From positions 1 through 7,954 of the forward strand of contig PLYG01000295.1 in NCBI GenBank assembly GCA_003153335.1: 7,954 nt of DNA, written 5' to 3'. Shown here piece after piece: positions 5,889 through 7,954 of the stretch (positions within the stretch are counted from its first letter, which is position 1; each line of letters begins with the position of its first letter). Source of the stretch: Betaproteobacteria bacterium. Its GTDB lineage: Bacteria; Pseudomonadota; Gammaproteobacteria; Burkholderiales; Casimicrobiaceae. The position numbers and the translations under genes were made by a program. Below the pieces are notes generated by a model that saw only the letters and a program-made list of their open reading frames with translations, searched no databases and was not told where the DNA came from.

Positions 5889-6925
5889 GGCTTTCCTTCC
5901 TGCGCGGCGAGACCACGCACGGTCATGCGCACAACCAGGCCCGCGGGCAGCGTGAAGACTGCGTGCGGTGTTGCCGGATTCTCTGCGCGTTGCCTTATTA
6001 CCTGCATCACCTGATTGGTCAGCAGCCGGACCGGTTGCCGGAAGGTGGTGAGCTGATAGGCGTTCCAGGCGGCTTGGGGAATGTCGTCGAAGCCGATCAC
6101 CGAGAGATCGTCCGGAACGCGCCGGCCGCGATCGAGACGCGCGGCATCGAGAAAGCCGAGAGCGAGCAGGTCGGTGACACAGAACGCACCGTCGATCGCA
6201 TCGTCAGCGAGCATCGTCAACGCGGCCTCGCGCCCTGCCCCATAGTCAGTGGGTCCTTCCTCCCAGACGCGTACGCACACGCCGGCTTCCGCTGCCCGGT
6301 CGCGGAACGCTTCGAGGCGCCCGACGAGGCTCGCGGTCCGCGCACCGCTCGAGACGACGGCGAGCCGCCGACATCCGGCGGCGAGAAGGCGGTCGGCGGC
6401 CGCGCGCCCGCCACCGGCATGATCGGTGACCACGGTGTCGACGGCGAATCCCGGCATCGGCTTGTTGACAAGGATTACCGGTACGCCGTTGTCAAGGCAC
6501 TCCTTGACAATGTGCGAGGGCGGGGTGCCGTTCATCACGACGATCGCGCAGACCCGATAATCGAGCACGCGCTCAATGATGGCGCCCATGTCACTCTCCG
6601 CATTCGCGGCGTTGAGCAACATGCACTGAAAACCATCGGCGAGCAAGGTTGCGGAAAGCGTCGCAAGACATTCCGCGTGAAAGGGCTGATGGAAATCCGT
6701 GCCAACCAGGCCGACGATATTGGAGCGCGCATTGGTGAGGCTTTGCGCAAGTCGGTTGACGCGATAACCCAACTGTCCGGCGGCCTCGAGAACGCGGGCG
6801 CGGACCGCGCTCGACACGCTCGCGCCCGGCGTGAAAGTGCGCGACACGGCCGAACGTGACACGCCAGCGTGCTCCGCAATGTCGGCGGCGGTAACGAACG
6901 GACCTCGAAGACGCTCCTGACTCAT
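5885..6925 (-). CDS. LacI/GalR-family transcriptional regulator
   Basis: A 346-residue DNA-binding repressor. The N-terminal helix-turn-helix is at residues 11-29 (TAADIAEHAGVSRSAVSR), followed by the third helix (VSSAVRARVLEAAGQLGY, 37-54) and a hinge with N57-R58-L59-A60-Q61-S62-L63, whose leucine would lever open the operator minor groove. Residues from about 69 on are the periplasmic-binding-protein-like ligand domain. VGLVG at 71-75, the F-R segment near 207 and SVIGFDD at 275-281 are typical of sugar-responsive members. ATG at 6925 is chosen because it sits just before the HTH at the family's usual distance and AAGG at 6937-6934 lies 8 nt upstream. The in-frame ATG at 6952 would add residues not expected in the family, and a start at 6982 would fall inside the palindromic operator. 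The gene leads the minus-strand series and is translationally coupled to the phosphodiesterase gene. It probably controls itself and both transcription units; the effector is likely the imported substrate or a product of it. Confidence 0.95.
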   Translation of the reverse strand: MSQERLRGPFVTAADIAEHAGVSRSAVSRTFTPGASVSSAVRARVLEAAGQLGYRVNRLAQSLTNARSNIVGLVGTDFHQPFHAECLATLSATLLADGFQCMLLNAANAESDMGAIIERVLDYRVCAIVVMNGTPPSHIVKECLDNGVPVILVNKPMPGFAVDTVVTDHAGGGRAAADRLLAAGCRRLAVVSSGARTASLVGRLEAFRDRAAEAGVCVRVWEEGPTDYGAGREAALTMLADDAIDGAFCVTDLLALGFLDAARLDRGRRVPDDLSVIGFDDIPQAAWNAYQLTTFRQPVRLLTNQVMQVIRQRAENPATPHAVFTLPAGLVVRMTVRGLAAQEGKP

Positions 6926-6964
6926 CTCTGGTACCTTGCGTCGACTCCGCATACGGACGCAATA

Positions 6965-6992
6965 AGTGTACCCCTTTTGCACGCGCGTGCAA
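6965..6992 (-). promoter_or_regulatory. Candidate promoter of the minus-strand operon
   Basis: On the minus strand, TTGCAC (6992-6987) and TACACT (6970-6965) stand 16 nt apart, a moderate match to -35 TTGACA and -10 TATAAT. Transcription would start near 6957 and leave a leader of about 30 nt before the regulator ATG at 6925. The -35 element lies inside the palindrome at 6976-6993, so bound repressor would block polymerase. No equally good pair is seen for the divergent plus-strand gene; a weak TAAACT at 7032-7037 is the best -10 candidate there. Confidence 0.45.
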
Positions 6993-6993
6993 A
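6976..6993. promoter_or_regulatory. LacI-family operator (perfect 18-bp palindrome)
   Basis: TTTGCACGCGCGTGCAAA reads the same on both strands, with a central CG as in most LacI/GalR operators. It lies in the 140-nt region between the divergent regulator (start 6925) and the dehydratase gene (start 7066), and overlaps the candidate minus-strand promoter. Its length, symmetry and position next to a LacI-family gene make it the likely binding site of that regulator. No second copy is seen elsewhere in the window. Confidence 0.8.
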
Positions 6994-7065
6994 TACCGAC
7001 TGTCGTAGTCCCAATTTCTTCCCGCGGTTGTTAAACTGTCGGCTCCTTCGGAACCGGCCGCCTCC

Positions 7066-7954
7066 ATGTCCCAGACCACGATCACAGCCCTGCGCGCCAC
7101 GCCCGTGACCGTTCCGCTCGAAGCGCCGCTGTTGCACAGCAACGGCGCGCACTGGGGGCGCTTTGTGCGCACCATCGTCGAAGTCGAAACCGCCGACGGC
7201 TACGTTGGCCTGGGCGAGCTGGGCGGCGGTGGCGAAACCGTCGAGCAGGCGATCGCCGGACTGCTGCCCTATTTGCGCGGCCACAACGTGTTCGAGCTCG
7301 AGGCAATGCGTTTCGCGATCTGTAATCCGACCGCCAGCCTTTACAACAACCGGACCCAGCTCCACGCCGCAATCGAATTCGCGTGCCTCGACATCATCGG
7401 GCAGAAGCTGGGGATTCCCGTCTGCGACTTCCTCGGCGGCAAGCTGCGCGACGCGGTACCGTTCGCCAGCTACCTGTTTTTCCGGTACGCGAATCCGGAG
7501 ACCGGCAAGGGCGAAGTGCGCACCGCCGAACAACTCGTGGCGCATGCGCAAGCCCTCAAAGCCGAGCATGGATTCACTTCGCACAAGCTCAAGGGCGGCG
7601 TCTATCCGCCCGATCATGAATGCGCGGCGTTTCGCGCGGTGGCAGAAGCGTTTCCCGGCGAGCGCGTGCGTTTCGATCCCAATAGCGCATTCTCGCTGGC
7701 CGACGCGATCCGTTTCGGGCGCGGGATTGCCGACCTCAACAACGACTACTACGAAGATCCGGTGTGGGGAATGCCGCAACTCCTCCGGCTGAAGGAATTC
7801 GTCAAGATTCCCACCGCGACCAACACGGTCGTCATCAATTTCGAGCAACTCGCTGAGAACGTCCGCAACGGCGCCGTCGACGTGATCCTGCTCGACACCA
7901 CGTTCTGGGGCGGGATCCGCCCCTGCATCAAGGCCGCGGGTGTGTGCGAGACCT
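7066..7954 (+). CDS. Enolase-superfamily dehydratase, glucarate dehydratase type, C-terminus cut off
   Basis: Divergent gene truncated by the right edge; 296 complete codons are seen from ATG at 7066. Members remove water from sugar acids via a Mg-bound enolate. The order of active-site motifs fits the glucarate dehydratase branch: N-terminal capping region SNGAHWGRFVRTIVEVET (25-42), GLGELGGG (48-55), catalytic HKLKGG with K174-x-K176, metal ligand D204 in FDPNSA (203-208) with N206, metal ligand E230 in YYEDP (228-232), PTATNT with N253 (249-254), and D277 in LLDTTFW. The catalytic histidine of this branch should lie just past the edge. The spacing and wording (KLKGG, DPN-A-SL-EAI, EDP, PTATN, D--FW) resemble GudD more than mandelate racemase or muconate cycloisomerase. 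Exact substrate is uncertain, since many related proteins act on other acids. No strong ribosome-binding site precedes the ATG. Sharing the divergent region with the LacI operator suggests joint control with the importer. Confidence 0.9.
   Translation, partial: MSQTTITALRATPVTVPLEAPLLHSNGAHWGRFVRTIVEVETADGYVGLGELGGGGETVEQAIAGLLPYLRGHNVFELEAMRFAICNPTASLYNNRTQLHAAIEFACLDIIGQKLGIPVCDFLGGKLRDAVPFASYLFFRYANPETGKGEVRTAEQLVAHAQALKAEHGFTSHKLKGGVYPPDHECAAFRAVAEAFPGERVRFDPNSAFSLADAIRFGRGIADLNNDYYEDPVWGMPQLLRLKEFVKIPTATNTVVINFEQLAENVRNGAVDVILLDTTFWGGIRPCIKAAGVCET

Noticed and set aside
5846..6859. A 337-codon plus-strand frame opposite the LacI-type regulator
   Set aside because: It has no family resemblance and lies over an intact regulator with HTH, hinge and ligand domain.
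6998..7010. GACT-GTCGT-AGTC near the operator as an extra binding site
   Set aside because: Four-base arms are too short to support a site and they do not resemble the adjacent 18-bp palindrome.

Overview
The window looks like part of a carbohydrate or organophosphate uptake and catabolism locus from a GC-rich proteobacterium. An alphaproteobacterium of the Hyphomicrobiales type seems most likely. This rests on the GC-rich coding, the tightly overlapping genes, and the pairing of a LacI-type regulator with a MalFGK/Ugp-type importer. No rRNA or other marker fixes the taxon. There is no sign of phage, IS element, CRISPR or tRNA.

Layout, right to left along the minus strand: a LacI/GalR-family repressor (6925-5885); a cytoplasmic glycerophosphodiester phosphodiesterase-like enzyme (5888-5148), whose start overlaps the repressor stop as ATGA; a periplasmic solute-binding protein (4987-3629); two inner-membrane permeases (3554-2634 and 2634-1549, joined by a TGATG overlap); a MalK/UgpC-type ATPase (1545-475); and the first 152 codons of a cobalamin-independent methionine synthase-like (MetE C-terminal domain) protein (456 to beyond position 1). 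On the plus strand, divergent from the repressor, an enolase-superfamily protein of the glucarate dehydratase type begins at 7066 and runs off the right edge. Only two gaps in the minus-strand series exceed 20 nt. One is 160 nt before the binding protein and one is 74 nt between the binding protein and the first permease; each holds an inverted repeat.

The 140-nt divergent region (6926-7065) contains a perfect 18-bp palindrome at 6976-6993, which overlaps a candidate promoter for the repressor. This is the obvious operator. The simplest model is an autoregulated LacI protein that senses a sugar-like ligand and controls both the minus-strand operon and the divergent dehydratase gene.

Taken together: an ABC importer brings in a substrate, a phosphodiesterase cleaves a phosphodiester inside the cell, a sugar-acid dehydratase works on a released or related acid, and a MetE-like zinc methyltransferase homolog may move a methyl group. 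The individual families are well known. The combination is unusual to me and the substrate cannot be read from the sequence. It could be a glycerophospho-sugar, an agrocinopine-like sugar phosphodiester, or a methylated sugar acid derivative.
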